The translations under genes and the position numbers were made by a program. The notes under the pieces are model-generated. The model was given only the letters and a program-made list of their open reading frames with translations, did not search any database and was not told where the DNA came from. A stretch of DNA of 64,000 nt from JACSRF01 sp964504445 (GTDB lineage Bacteria > Chloroflexota > Anaerolineae > Promineifilales > Promineifilaceae): contig CAZDEO010000007.1 in assembly GCA_964504445.1 (NCBI GenBank), positions 1 to 64,000 on the forward strand, in the 5' to 3' direction. Below, piece by piece: positions 51,749 through 61,061 of this stretch. Each line of letters starts with the position of its first letter. The stretch's first letter is position 1.

Positions 51749-53653
51749 CTACCGCACCAGGTACGGCGCGCCCGTCAGCCGCACTTCCCAGCCGTAGGTG
51801 TCCGTATTCCCACCATCATAGCTGGCCATCAGCCGCCCGCCGTAAAAGGGAATACAGGAGGGTGGCGTGGGGGTTGCTCCTGGATTCGTACAGTTTTCGG
51901 TGTCTCCGGGTACAATAATCTCGTAAGCTGGGTCCACCCATAGGTTATTACAGTTTCCAATGCGGCAGCGTCCCCCTTCAGTACCGGCGTAAGTAACCAC
52001 ATAGTCACTGTTGGCCGGAGTGACCGGGTCAAAGTAAATGGAGTCAAAATAAAAGTGGACGGGCGGCGCGGCGCCGGAGTCAGAGTCGAACATGCTGACG
52101 TAAATGGGCTTACCTGCCTGATCTGGCCCCACCCAGACTAAGGGGATCTCCACACGAAAGTCTATGTTCGAGTTTAAGGGCAGGCGCCCCATGCCGAAGA
52201 CCGTCACCCCTTTAGAGGTGTGGGCGCCGGGCGGCTGATTCAAAATATACAAATTGCGCAGGTTGGCGTCGCTGGGCGTGCTATTGACGTAGACGTTGGG
52301 GCCAGCCCAAATTTCAAAGCCATTTTCCGATGAGCCGTCAATGGCCGTCACGTCCAGGTAGATAAAGCGGTTGCCCGTAGCGGGATCAACCATGATGTTG
52401 GCCAGATCCTCGGAAATGCTGACTTCGAAGCCCCGTCCGGCGGCAATGGATGTACCGCCGGGGCAGTTGGTGGGGTGGTAATCGCCGCCGTTGGGGCTGC
52501 CGCAGTTGGTGGGCACCGGGGCCGGCTGTCCCTGGCTCAGCGGCGCGCCGGGCGACACCCACTGCATATCCGTCTGGTGGTCGCCATTGTCGCGCGTGCC
52601 GTCGTTTACCTGCCCGGTGTAGGTGGCCAGGGTGATGCGGGCCACGGTGCCGTCGGGGTTTTGTGCCCAGTAGAACAGTTCATAGGTGGTGCGGGTATTA
52701 AAGGTTGGATTGTAGACGTTGTTGGGGGGTTCTCCGCAGCCGCCGTTCACGGATGTGCGCGGGCGGCGGTTTTCATCAATGCGCACAAACCAGAAGGGGT
52801 TGATGGAATCCAGCGGCAAGTCCAGGTTTCTTTCCCCGGTGGGAATCAGGCAGGGCTGGTATTGTAAATTGAAATTGCTAGTCGTCGGGCAAGAAAGGGT
52901 CTGAAAAAGAGGCATCCCCCCCGGGTTTTGGGCGGCCTGGGTGTGCTGGACCACAAAGGTGCTGCCTGTCTGGTTGTATGAATCAGGATCGTACAACTCC
53001 ACGCGGACGATGTCGTGCTGGCTGTCGTAATCCGGTGGGATGAGAATGCGGTAATTGTAAGAATAAGCGCCCGGCGCCCACGAGCTGCCGTCAGGCGAGA
53101 AAGGATCGCCCATGCTGGTGCAGGAATTGAGGCCAAAAACGGCCTGGTTAGAGGTGCTGAGGACGCCATCTTCAATGCGGCGGCTGGCGTAAATGTCGGC
53201 CATGGGGAAGACGCCGGCCACCGCCCCGCGGGTCAGGGTTACCGCTTCCTGGCCAATGAGGCGCAGGAAAAACAGGTCCACCGGCCAAGTGGCCGTCAGC
53301 TCATACTGGATGGCGCCCAGACTGGAAACTCCCAGGCTACGGCCGTAACCCAGCTCCTCGCCCAACACATCCCTGACCTGAATGTCAAAGCCATTGGTGT
53401 TGAAGAACTGCTCCGCCTTCAGGTTGGCGCCAGCATTGTTGCTGGTGTTGCCCACCAGTTCCACCACGCCAGCCAGGGCCGCCGAGTCTACGGCCGCTTG
53501 CAGTTGGGTCTGGCGGGCAAAGACAAAGCCTACGTCTACGGCAATGCCCACAAAGGCCAGCAGCCCTACCAGGGCCAGGGCAATGAGCACAATGCTTTGC
53601 CCCGCTTCTTCCGGCCGGGTTTCTCTTGCGAAATTGATGGTTTTTTCTTTCAT
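51749..53653 (-). CDS. TadG-like pilus protein with large extracellular domain
   Basis: A 634-residue protein. The start EEAGQSIVLIALALVGLLAFVGIAVDVGFVFARQTQLQAAVDSAALAGV is a Tad-domain (TadG) signature: one membrane segment followed by the ARxxxLQxAxDAAALA motif. The Glu+5 of true prepilins is Leu here. The remaining 570 residues are beta-rich and Asn/Gly-rich, with two to four cysteine-bearing regions, and face outside. TadG anchors or assembles Flp-type pili. AGGAAGGTG precedes ATG 53653. Confidence 0.8.
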   Translation of the reverse strand: MKEKTINFARETRPEEAGQSIVLIALALVGLLAFVGIAVDVGFVFARQTQLQAAVDSAALAGVVELVGNTSNNAGANLKAEQFFNTNGFDIQVRDVLGEELGYGRSLGVSSLGAIQYELTATWPVDLFFLRLIGQEAVTLTRGAVAGVFPMADIYASRRIEDGVLSTSNQAVFGLNSCTSMGDPFSPDGSSWAPGAYSYNYRILIPPDYDSQHDIVRVELYDPDSYNQTGSTFVVQHTQAAQNPGGMPLFQTLSCPTTSNFNLQYQPCLIPTGERNLDLPLDSINPFWFVRIDENRRPRTSVNGGCGEPPNNVYNPTFNTRTTYELFYWAQNPDGTVARITLATYTGQVNDGTRDNGDHQTDMQWVSPGAPLSQGQPAPVPTNCGSPNGGDYHPTNCPGGTSIAAGRGFEVSISEDLANIMVDPATGNRFIYLDVTAIDGSSENGFEIWAGPNVYVNSTPSDANLRNLYILNQPPGAHTSKGVTVFGMGRLPLNSNIDFRVEIPLVWVGPDQAGKPIYVSMFDSDSGAAPPVHFYFDSIYFDPVTPANSDYVVTYAGTEGGRCRIGNCNNLWVDPAYEIIVPGDTENCTNPGATPTPPSCIPFYGGRLMASYDGGNTDTYGWEVRLTGAPYLVR

Positions 53654-53683
53654 CTGTCACCTTCCTGGGGTGGCGGTGGATCC

Positions 53684-53728
53684 GTTGTCCGTTATCCGTT
53701 ATCCGTTGTCCGTTGTCCGTTATCCGTT
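53684..53728. repeat. Six tandem heptamers (GTTRTCC)
   Basis: GTTGTCC and GTTATCC alternate irregularly every 7 bp from 53684. The array fills the 89-nt gap between the TadE-like and TadG-like genes of the operon. Confidence 0.85.
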
Positions 53729-53742
53729 TTTTGTTTTCCTGG

Positions 53743-55020
53743 TTAGGGCGTGACGTCTACCTGGCCGCAGGAGGTGTCCCAACTAATAAACTCTGCCAGA
53801 ATCCAGGAACCGCCGCCACCCTGGTCTAAACTGTACCCATGCAGGCGGAACACGGCAAAGCCGATAATTTGGTAACGGCCGTTAGACCCTTGTTGCGCCG
53901 CATCATTCCAGATAAGCAACCGCAGTTGGCGCCCTTTGTCTATATGCCCATTGAGCGTTGTCCGCACACCGTTTGAAACCACAGAGCCAGTGTTGGCCGC
54001 CACCCAATCGCCAATGTGCATAGCAATATCTGACGTATCCATGGGATTGACGTAACCGCGCACCACCCAGGGGTATAAAGGCGTGGCCGGCTGCCCGCCA
54101 TCGTTATGATTGGTGTAATCAATGCTGTCCCCTGGCCAGGTCAGGCTGCCAGCCAGGGTATTGGCGCTCACGTTAATGCCCTGGTTCCAGGCCAGCCAGC
54201 CAAAGTTACCGGAGCCAAACCCCTGCTGCACAAAAAAGACGTCCCCTTCTCGGGCATCCCGCAGAGGAATATCAGGCCGGTGGCGCGTAAAGCTGGCATA
54301 GGTGGGCGGTGTGGATGGGTAGTCAAACTGACTGGCAGCGGGGTACGGGTTCCCGCCAGCATTGGGCGGATTTACCGAACGCGTTAGTTGATGGACGGCA
54401 ATCGGGAATGCATCGCAGCCATTGGTGACTACCACTCTGTCGCTATTTTGCCGCATAATGCTAAACCCGCGAATGGTGTACAGGTCGGTCAGATAAGGAA
54501 TGGCGTCTAGCCCCAGGATAGAGTTAATGTCGTGCAGGGCGTAAAGACCCACAAACTGTATTCCGCCCACCAAAGCCGGGTAATCGCCCGGATTGGAAAC
54601 GCCACGCTGCAGTTCATCCATCACTTCCGCCTGAATGGTGGCCTCGTCTATATCATTAAAGCGCAGAGTGTTCGATATGCCATAGGCGTGGTTAAACTCC
54701 CAGGTATCCGGTTCAATGGCAGTACCTTGCTCATTGACCTGCCCGCGCACCACCCACATGTCCCACTCGGCGGGCGTCATGCCCAGGGTTTGGGTCACGG
54801 TGTTCAGGGCTACGACAACCATGCCTTCATCTTGTCCGCCACTGGCGCCAAAGCGGGAGCTAACGCGTGCCGCCTGACTAACGCGGTTTTGGGTAATGAC
54901 GAGCTGGCTCACTTCGATCAGGCCCGCCAGAATAACCAGGAATATGGGTAGAAACAGGGCTACTTCGACCAGGCTCTGGCCTTTTTCTCGCCGACGGTTG
55001 TGGATAGGTGTGTCATTCAT
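53743..55020 (-). CDS. TadE-like pseudopilin with large head domain
   Basis: A 425-residue protein. RREKGQSLVEVALFLPIFLVILAGLIEVSQLVITQNRVSQAAR is a TadE-type N-terminus with Gly14 and Glu at +5, so it may be processed by prepilin peptidase. About 370 residues of external domain follow, much longer than typical TadE (about 150-200 in total), with GDWVAANTGSVVSNGVRTTLNGHIDKG and a beta-rich end. The start at 55020 is fixed by GGAGGT; the open frame upstream has no family similarity. The gap to the previous gene is 65 nt. Confidence 0.8.
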   Translation of the reverse strand: MNDTPIHNRRREKGQSLVEVALFLPIFLVILAGLIEVSQLVITQNRVSQAARVSSRFGASGGQDEGMVVVALNTVTQTLGMTPAEWDMWVVRGQVNEQGTAIEPDTWEFNHAYGISNTLRFNDIDEATIQAEVMDELQRGVSNPGDYPALVGGIQFVGLYALHDINSILGLDAIPYLTDLYTIRGFSIMRQNSDRVVVTNGCDAFPIAVHQLTRSVNPPNAGGNPYPAASQFDYPSTPPTYASFTRHRPDIPLRDAREGDVFFVQQGFGSGNFGWLAWNQGINVSANTLAGSLTWPGDSIDYTNHNDGGQPATPLYPWVVRGYVNPMDTSDIAMHIGDWVAANTGSVVSNGVRTTLNGHIDKGRQLRLLIWNDAAQQGSNGRYQIIGFAVFRLHGYSLDQGGGGSWILAEFISWDTSCGQVDVTP

Positions 55021-55085
55021 GATGGATACCTCCGTACAAAACATTCCTTTGTTGGGTAACCCGGTCTGCCAATGCTCAGCAGCAG

Positions 55086-55739
55086 TTAGGGGCTTACCTC
55101 TAGCTCTAATACTTCCCCAATGGTGGCATGGATGCGCATGGTGAAGGAACGGCCGCTGCCATTGGCAAACAGAGATAAAAACCACACCATCTGGTTATCT
55201 ACGGCCGTTAGCTTCATAATTAGTGTGCTCGGCCCCTCGATCTGCAAGAACTGCGCCGCCCCTTCGGCCATAAATTTGTCAATAGCCTGGCGGCTATCCA
55301 GTTGCCAGCTACCGACATCAGCCAAAGGAGACGGTGCGGTATACACGTTTTCTGAGATGCGGCGGGCGGTGTCGCCCTGCACCGTCACCAGGGCAATGGC
55401 GTTTTGGGCGGGCGAATAAAAGGTGTAAGCCCAGTTCGCCTCTCCGCTGCGCAGCATCGTTTCCGTCATGCCCCGGGGCCAAGTTGCCGTGGCGTCCAGC
55501 AGCACGGCGTCGCTGTGCCAATCCTGGATGGCTTGCTGCGCTATGGCATAGCCCACCATGGCGGTGTTTTCCTCATACACAGACGTGGGGACGGGTAAAG
55601 CGGAGGCAGACCGGGTCGGGGGCAGCCCCTCCGGCAGCTCCGGCGCCTGGGGGCGCAACCAGATGAGGGCGGAAATGCCCAACACGGCCACCAGCAGCAC
55701 CACCAGCAAAATCCCCAAAATCCATTCCAAACGGCTCAT
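55086..55739 (-). CDS. Membrane-anchored protein of unknown function
   Basis: A 217-residue protein with one N-terminal helix (ILGILLVVLLVAVLGISALIW) and an external domain of about 180 residues that I do not recognise (YAIAQQAIQDWHSDAVLLDATATWP; IHATIGEVLELEVS). The strand-helix pattern recalls PepSY-like domains, but weakly. It begins 17 nt after the BNR gene ends, inside the surface operon, so it is likely part of the same structure or its assembly. Confidence 0.7.
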   Translation of the reverse strand: MSRLEWILGILLVVLLVAVLGISALIWLRPQAPELPEGLPPTRSASALPVPTSVYEENTAMVGYAIAQQAIQDWHSDAVLLDATATWPRGMTETMLRSGEANWAYTFYSPAQNAIALVTVQGDTARRISENVYTAPSPLADVGSWQLDSRQAIDKFMAEGAAQFLQIEGPSTLIMKLTAVDNQMVWFLSLFANGSGRSFTMRIHATIGEVLELEVSP

Positions 55740-55756
55740 AGCAATTATTTCCTGCG

Positions 55757-57133
55757 CTAATTTCGGCGAATCATGGGCAAGAACCGCGCAAAGGTCGGCA
55801 GCGGCACCTGGCCCCGCATGAAGTAAACTTTTGGATAGCTGACAACGGACCCATTAGACATCTCGGCCGCCTGGTAAGCCAGGTAGGCCATGCCGTCTGC
55901 ATGGACGCTGGCGGCGGGGAAGAGGCCGTGGGCCAGCCCCGGAATGGTAATGGTTTCCATTCCGCCGGATTTCCAGTTGGCGCAGCGATTGGTGCCCGAA
56001 ATACTTTCAAAGGGCACGGCCGTTGCTGCTTCAAAGCCGTGGAAATAAACGTAATCACACCCATAGATGTTGAACATAGTCGAAAACACGTAGAAAGGAT
56101 AGTTCTCGTTCACGTCCACAAAGGGCGGGCCAGACGCATTTTGCGGCGCGCTCCAACTGCTGCGCTGGGTGCAGTTTTGGCTACAGCGCACGTAGTTCAG
56201 TTCCTGCAAATCTTCCTCTATACCCGGAATCGTCCCGCCAGGCACTACGTGAGCATAAACCACCGCTAGTGCCCCCGATTCTTGCACGGTTAATTCCGGC
56301 AGGTGGTCTTTACTGTCGTCAGGAGAAATTTGCACCGGCGTTGACCAGGTCATGTTACCCCCGCTGTAGGTGCCGCGGGCATAGAAAATGCTGCTCTGGT
56401 TCCCCTGAGCGGCTTCCCAAATGACGTGCAGCACGTTGGCATTATTGGGATCGGGAATAACCGAGGGGAAATTTTCGCGGGCCAGGGTATTGGTAATTTG
56501 GCCCCGCACCGTATCCCAGGTGACGCCGCCGTCTAGCGAGCGGGCGTGCCACAAATCAGGAAGCATTCCCCCTGTGCCTTCGCTCCACACCACGTCCAGC
56601 ACACTGGCGCTGGTGGCTACAATGGCTGGCTCTGACGCGCCCGGCACATCATTCACCAGGGAAATAGGCGTGGGCAGGACAGAGATGCCCACCGGCCAAT
56701 CATCCTCATGGGCATAAAAGAGGGCAAAATCCTCCACCCAGACGGCATGAGCCTTACCTGTGGGATCAATGGCGGCGCTTACCTGCAAAGATTGGGTGGT
56801 ATTGTTCACGTAGATGGGCTGCGGGAAAGCAGGGCTCCACGTTTGCCCCTGGTCTGTGGAGCGTAAGAAGTAAGGATTATCGTCGCTGGACTGGTTGGAA
56901 TCACTGGACCGCCCAATGAAAACCACCACCAGCTTGCCGTTAGTGGGCGAGGTGGCGATGAACGGCCGTTCTGCCCGCAAATCCAGCGAAAGCAGCACCG
57001 GCGTAGACCAGTCTGGCGCATTGGCCGGTTCCGCAGCCGGTTCGGCATGCGCCGGCGTCTGCGCCAGCACCAAAATCATGGCTGTGCTGGCCAGCAAAAC
57101 TAAAAAGACGAAAATAAACGATTGTTTTCTCAT
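55757..57133 (-). CDS. Secreted BNR/sialidase-fold beta-propeller protein
   Basis: A 458-residue exported protein: signal peptide to AHA near residue 30, then repeated Asp-boxes (STDQGQTW at 92-99, SLDGGVTW at 199-206) of a six-bladed sialidase-like propeller. The arginine triad of true sialidases was not identified, so binding rather than catalysis is possible. The end, FARFLPMIRRN, resembles the tail of the pentaheme cytochrome. Its ATG overlaps the stop of the upstream gene (TAATG), so translation is coupled. Confidence 0.8.
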   Translation of the reverse strand: MRKQSFIFVFLVLLASTAMILVLAQTPAHAEPAAEPANAPDWSTPVLLSLDLRAERPFIATSPTNGKLVVVFIGRSSDSNQSSDDNPYFLRSTDQGQTWSPAFPQPIYVNNTTQSLQVSAAIDPTGKAHAVWVEDFALFYAHEDDWPVGISVLPTPISLVNDVPGASEPAIVATSASVLDVVWSEGTGGMLPDLWHARSLDGGVTWDTVRGQITNTLARENFPSVIPDPNNANVLHVIWEAAQGNQSSIFYARGTYSGGNMTWSTPVQISPDDSKDHLPELTVQESGALAVVYAHVVPGGTIPGIEEDLQELNYVRCSQNCTQRSSWSAPQNASGPPFVDVNENYPFYVFSTMFNIYGCDYVYFHGFEAATAVPFESISGTNRCANWKSGGMETITIPGLAHGLFPAASVHADGMAYLAYQAAEMSNGSVVSYPKVYFMRGQVPLPTFARFLPMIRRN

Positions 57134-59217
57134 TAGTTACAAGGTGCCTCTAGCATGAAAACGTCGCCAGCATTTGTTGGCGCCGTCAGGCCGGTCTGCA
57201 AACCAAAATAGGTCGTGTTATCCACACTGACACACGCTTTCACCGTGTAAGTCCCATCCGGCACGTCAAAGCGATAAAAGCCGTCGCTTTCCGCCAGTTG
57301 GCTGCCAATGGCTATGCCCGTGCCCTCATCAACCAGGGTTACCAGCGCTCGCGGCTGGGGCAGCCAGGTGGTAATCCGGTTCAAAACCACGCCGCTAAAC
57401 TCATTATCGCCGCTAGGCGCCGGGAGGGTTGGCGTGGGCGTCGCTGCGGGCGTCACGTCTCCCACAATCAGCGGCTGCGACACGTTGTTGGTTTCATCAA
57501 CCTCACCCACCTGATTCAAGGAATCCACCATGCCATAAACCGTGTGCGGGTCTGGCAGGTTGGCAAAGCCCAAGGGGGCGGTAATGGTAATGACCCGGCT
57601 AGTGCGCCCCTGTAGGGAGCTAACGCCCATGTAGCCAACACTGTGATCAAGGCTAATCGTTGTTGTCACCGGCTGTGGTGGGTCAAAGTACACGTCCACA
57701 AAGAACTGGCTACTCACGTCTACGTCCCCGGTATTACTGATCACCACCCGCACGCTGATAGGCTGGTAGGCCACCAACGGCCGTGTGCTCAACAATTCCG
57801 GCTGCCCTACCACAATCAGGTCCGCCGGGGCTGGCGTAGGCGTCACCGTGGCCACCGGCGTAGGCACAACCTGTTGAGAACAAGGCACCTGGAAGGTTGC
57901 ATTGGCTACCCAGTTATTCGTTTGTGCCGACACCGTATAAATGGTGGGGTTCTGCTGCGTGCCTACCACCAGGTTACTTCTTGTCCAGGTGCGCACAAAC
58001 GTTCCGCCATGGCCGGCAGGAATCACCTGCTGGGGCGCGCCGTTCCAAAAGAGGCCAATGGTATCGGCATTCGGCCAATTGAAACCCAACACTTCAAACT
58101 GCGCTTCCGACCCAATGGAGCAATTCGGAATCAGGCGAATGTAGGGCGTACCCGGTGTGGCCGTCGGCGCCGTGGTAGGCGTGGGGGACGGCGTAGACGT
58201 TGGCTGCAAAGTTGGCGATGGCGTGGGCGTTACCGTGGGCGTGTTCTGCAACACAATGGCGCTGGCCGGCTGCCCGGCAGAAGGGACGGCTAGAATAACG
58301 TGTCCGGCCGTCAAAACCGGATTCAGCGGCACGTCATTAAAGTCCGCAAACCCCGGGCAAAGATGGTTGCCAACGGCCAGGAACGTGTCCTGTCCCAAAA
58401 GTGCCCCCGTGTTTGCATCAATGATGCGTACGGTTTCCCCCGGCTCGCCAGACACCCACATAAAGTTATCCCCAGCCACTGGCGCTCTTTCAATGAAAGC
58501 GCCACAAAACACAGGTGTGGGGGAAGGTGTATTGGTGGGTGGCGCTGGGGTGTTTGTCGGTGTGCCCGGTTCAGGCGTGGCCGTCGGCGTGGGGGACGGC
58601 GTGGGCGTAGGCGACGCGCCCACTGTAGGAATTGTCACCAGGTCTGGCGGTAACCCCAGCCCTTGCGTAGGATTCCCCAAAGAGCCAAAGTTCTCATTAT
58701 TCATGGTCACCTGACCAAAAACAGGGATCACGCTGATAATAGGCCTGAAGAAGGGTGTGATAATAGGCACGTTATACACCACGCGCACCACCACAGGCTG
58801 CCCTGGCATCCCGGCATAATCTGCCAAAAGCTGCGCGCCATTTTCGTCTACAAACCCACCGTACACTTCAATATAGTATGCATTTTCATCAGGTGGGCTA
58901 CCAAAAGCCAGGCTGTCGGGGTCTTCATCCAGGGGCAAGCCCGCCAAAGCGGTGCGCGCTTCAGCAATCACCGAAGCAACACGCAAGTCGTCACAGCGAT
59001 CTAAAAATTTCGGGACGGTTTCGGTGGAACAGGGCACATCGTTGCGCCCAGTAATAGCATAACGAGCGCCGGCCCTGGCGGCATTTTGTACCGTTACCCA
59101 CCCCTGCAAAATGCGCGCGCTCTCGATAATCAGAAACAAGAGCATGAGCAGCACGGTGAGAATCAGCGCAAACTCAACAAGAGCCTGTCCTTGGGATTTG
59201 TTATTTCGCCGTAACAT
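57133..59217 (-). CDS. TadE-like pseudopilin with CARDB and Thr-Pro linkers
   Basis: A 694-residue protein, first gene of the surface operon. KSQGQALVEFALILTVLLMLLFLIIESARILQGW is a TadE-type N-terminus with Gly10 and Glu at +5. Two Thr-Pro-rich linkers (near residues 200-230 and 330-355) separate compact domains. A CARDB-like domain (LIVVGQPELLSTRPLVAYQPISVRVVISNTGDVD) lies near 470-600 and a Cna-B/SpaA-like domain (FSGVVLNRITTWLPQPRALVTLVDEGTG) at the end. AAAGGGA precedes ATG 59217. It probably protrudes far from the cell. Confidence 0.82.
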   Translation of the reverse strand: MLRRNNKSQGQALVEFALILTVLLMLLFLIIESARILQGWVTVQNAARAGARYAITGRNDVPCSTETVPKFLDRCDDLRVASVIAEARTALAGLPLDEDPDSLAFGSPPDENAYYIEVYGGFVDENGAQLLADYAGMPGQPVVVRVVYNVPIITPFFRPIISVIPVFGQVTMNNENFGSLGNPTQGLGLPPDLVTIPTVGASPTPTPSPTPTATPEPGTPTNTPAPPTNTPSPTPVFCGAFIERAPVAGDNFMWVSGEPGETVRIIDANTGALLGQDTFLAVGNHLCPGFADFNDVPLNPVLTAGHVILAVPSAGQPASAIVLQNTPTVTPTPSPTLQPTSTPSPTPTTAPTATPGTPYIRLIPNCSIGSEAQFEVLGFNWPNADTIGLFWNGAPQQVIPAGHGGTFVRTWTRSNLVVGTQQNPTIYTVSAQTNNWVANATFQVPCSQQVVPTPVATVTPTPAPADLIVVGQPELLSTRPLVAYQPISVRVVISNTGDVDVSSQFFVDVYFDPPQPVTTTISLDHSVGYMGVSSLQGRTSRVITITAPLGFANLPDPHTVYGMVDSLNQVGEVDETNNVSQPLIVGDVTPAATPTPTLPAPSGDNEFSGVVLNRITTWLPQPRALVTLVDEGTGIAIGSQLAESDGFYRFDVPDGTYTVKACVSVDNTTYFGLQTGLTAPTNAGDVFMLEAPCN

Positions 59218-59251
59218 AGTATGTCCCTTTGATAATGATGACTTTCAGAAA

Positions 59252-59257
59252 ATTATA
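59252..59257 (-). promoter_or_regulatory. Candidate -10 box of the surface operon
   Basis: TATAAT on the minus strand, 35 nt upstream of the first operon gene. No good -35 hexamer lies 17 bp away, as expected for a promoter that needs an activator such as the neighbouring SARP. Confidence 0.35.
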
Positions 59258-59400
59258 AGCTTGCCAGATAATGGAACTATGTAGGGAATTCGTCCTACTG
59301 CTTTTAGGAGCATAAAGTTGCCCCGTATCTTGATGTATACTGGTATGGAAAACTATGTGATACGATGCTGCCTTATGGTAATCTTACAGGAAGCGTGTCA

Positions 59401-59425
59401 ATCAAGCGTTGATCAAGCGTTGATC
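59401..59425. promoter_or_regulatory. 11-bp direct repeats before the SARP gene
   Basis: ATCAAGCGTTG occurs at 59401 and again at 59412, followed by ATC at 59423; a related AAGCGTG lies at 59391. SARP/OmpR-type regulators bind direct repeats spaced 11 bp, so this is a candidate operator for the regulator encoded 22 nt downstream. Confidence 0.5.
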
Positions 59426-59447
59426 TGGCGCTTAAACCAATAGCGCT

Positions 59448-61061
59448 ATGACAAAAGTACTAAAATTGACCCTGCTGGGGCAAGCGTTGCTAACAAATGG
59501 CGACGAGGAGTTGGTGAATCTGGTTTCGGCTAAGGCGCGGGCGCTGCTCTTTTTTTTGGCGGTAGACGGCCGTACCCATACCCGTCACGCGTTGGCCAAC
59601 CTGCTTTGGGGCGACCTGCCCGAAGCCGACGCCCGCCGCAACCTGCGTGGCGTGCTCCTCAAGCTGCGCCAGGTGACAGAAACGCACCTGCTCATCAACA
59701 ACCAGGAGGTGGCCTTCAACTTTGCTGCCCCGCACCAGCTCGACGTGGCCCAATTTCGCCAACTACTCAGCGGGTCGCCCGCTCCCCAGCAGCTTCAGCA
59801 GGCCATCGCCCTCTACCGCGGCGACTTCCTGGACGAATTTTACCTGCGCCAGGCCCCGGAATTTGAGGATTGGGTGGCTCAACAACGCACCCAATACCAG
59901 CAAATGGTCCTGGACGCCCTGCTGGCCCTGGCGGGGCACCAGCAGCAGCAGGGGCAATACGAGGCGGGCATTCAGAGCGCTCGCCAGGCCCTGGTTTTGG
60001 AACCGGTGCGGGAGGACGCCCACCGCCTGCTCATGCGCCTGCTGGCTCTGCACGGGCAGCGGGGGCTGGCTCTGGCCCAATTTGAGGCGTGCCGCGACAT
60101 CATGCACAGGGAACTGGGGGTCGAACCGGCGGCGGAAACGGCCGTACTCTACGACCATATTCGCACCGGCCTCCTGGCTCCCCCGCTCGTCGTTCCCCCT
60201 GCCACCAACAACCAAACCCGACCTCCCGCGCCCACCTTCATTGCCGGCCCCCCCATCACCCATCCGGCCCACTTCTTTGGCCGCCAATACGAACTGCGCC
60301 GCCTCTTCAACCTGCTGCGTCACCACCCCCTGCAAAACGCAGCCATCATCGGCCCCCGGCGCAGCGGCAAAACCTCCTTCTTGCACTACCTGCGCACCAT
60401 CACCACCACCCCCGCCAGCCAGCTTCGCCCCGACCAGCGCCAGGATTGGCTGCCTGACCCGGAACAATACCAATGGGTCTTTGTTGATTTCCAGGACCCG
60501 CGCCTGGGCAGCCGCCAGGCCCTTATGCGCCACCTGCTCACCCACATGCGCCTACCCCTGCCCGAACCTTGCCACCTGGACCAATTCCTCGACACCGTAA
60601 GCGACCAACTCAGTCAGCCGACCATCATCCTCTTCGACGAAATTGGCGTGGCCATGGAACGCTACCCTGAACTGGATGATACCTTCTGGGAAAGCCTGCG
60701 TTCTTTGGCCACCAATCAGGTGCAAGGCAACCTGGCCTTCATCCTGACTGCCGCCAAAGCGCCCGACCAGTTGGCCCACAGCCGCGGCCTCGGTTCACCC
60801 TTCTTCAATATTTTTGGCTATGCCGCCCACCTTGGCCCCCTCACCGAGGAAGAGGCCCGCGCCCTCATTGCCAGTGCGCCCCGTCCCTTTCCTCCCGCTG
60901 ACGTGGCATGGATTGTGCAGCAAAGCGGCCGTTGGCCCATGCCCCTGCAAATTTTGTGCCGCGAAAGGCTTCTCAGCCTGGACGAACCTGGCCGCGGTGA
61001 CGGTTGGCGCGCTGATGCCTTGCAGCAAATAACACCCTTCCTGACTTATACTGAAGCGTGA
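59448..61061 (+). CDS. SARP-family regulator fused to a STAND ATPase
   Basis: A 537-residue protein. Residues 5-95 form an OmpR-like winged helix (SAKARALLFFLAVDGRTHTRHALANLLWGD); 98-245 is a bacterial transcriptional activator domain (RGDFLDEFYL, REDAHRLLMRLLALHGQRGLALAQFEACR, ELGVEPAAET). The rest is an AAA/STAND ATPase: FFGRQYELRRLFNLL, Walker A IGPRRSGKTS near residue 303, Walker B IILFDEI and SPFFNIFGYAAHLGPLTEEEARALI. It is divergent from the surface operon and followed by a membrane STAND gene. No Shine-Dalgarno sequence is seen at ATG 59448; it may be leaderless. Confidence 0.88.
   Translation: MTKVLKLTLLGQALLTNGDEELVNLVSAKARALLFFLAVDGRTHTRHALANLLWGDLPEADARRNLRGVLLKLRQVTETHLLINNQEVAFNFAAPHQLDVAQFRQLLSGSPAPQQLQQAIALYRGDFLDEFYLRQAPEFEDWVAQQRTQYQQMVLDALLALAGHQQQQGQYEAGIQSARQALVLEPVREDAHRLLMRLLALHGQRGLALAQFEACRDIMHRELGVEPAAETAVLYDHIRTGLLAPPLVVPPATNNQTRPPAPTFIAGPPITHPAHFFGRQYELRRLFNLLRHHPLQNAAIIGPRRSGKTSFLHYLRTITTTPASQLRPDQRQDWLPDPEQYQWVFVDFQDPRLGSRQALMRHLLTHMRLPLPEPCHLDQFLDTVSDQLSQPTIILFDEIGVAMERYPELDDTFWESLRSLATNQVQGNLAFILTAAKAPDQLAHSRGLGSPFFNIFGYAAHLGPLTEEEARALIASAPRPFPPADVAWIVQQSGRWPMPLQILCRERLLSLDEPGRGDGWRADALQQITPFLTYTEA

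Noticed and set aside
55757..57133. Calling this protein an active sialidase
   Set aside because: Asp-boxes show the propeller fold, but I could not find the catalytic Arg triad or the Tyr/Glu pair.
49307..59217. Complete Tad pilus locus
   Set aside because: Only pilin-like and TadE/TadG-like genes are present; ATPase, platform proteins and peptidase are missing here.
59763..60545. Long open frame antisense to the SARP gene
   Set aside because: Lies wholly within a gene with clear domains; an effect of high GC at codon ends.
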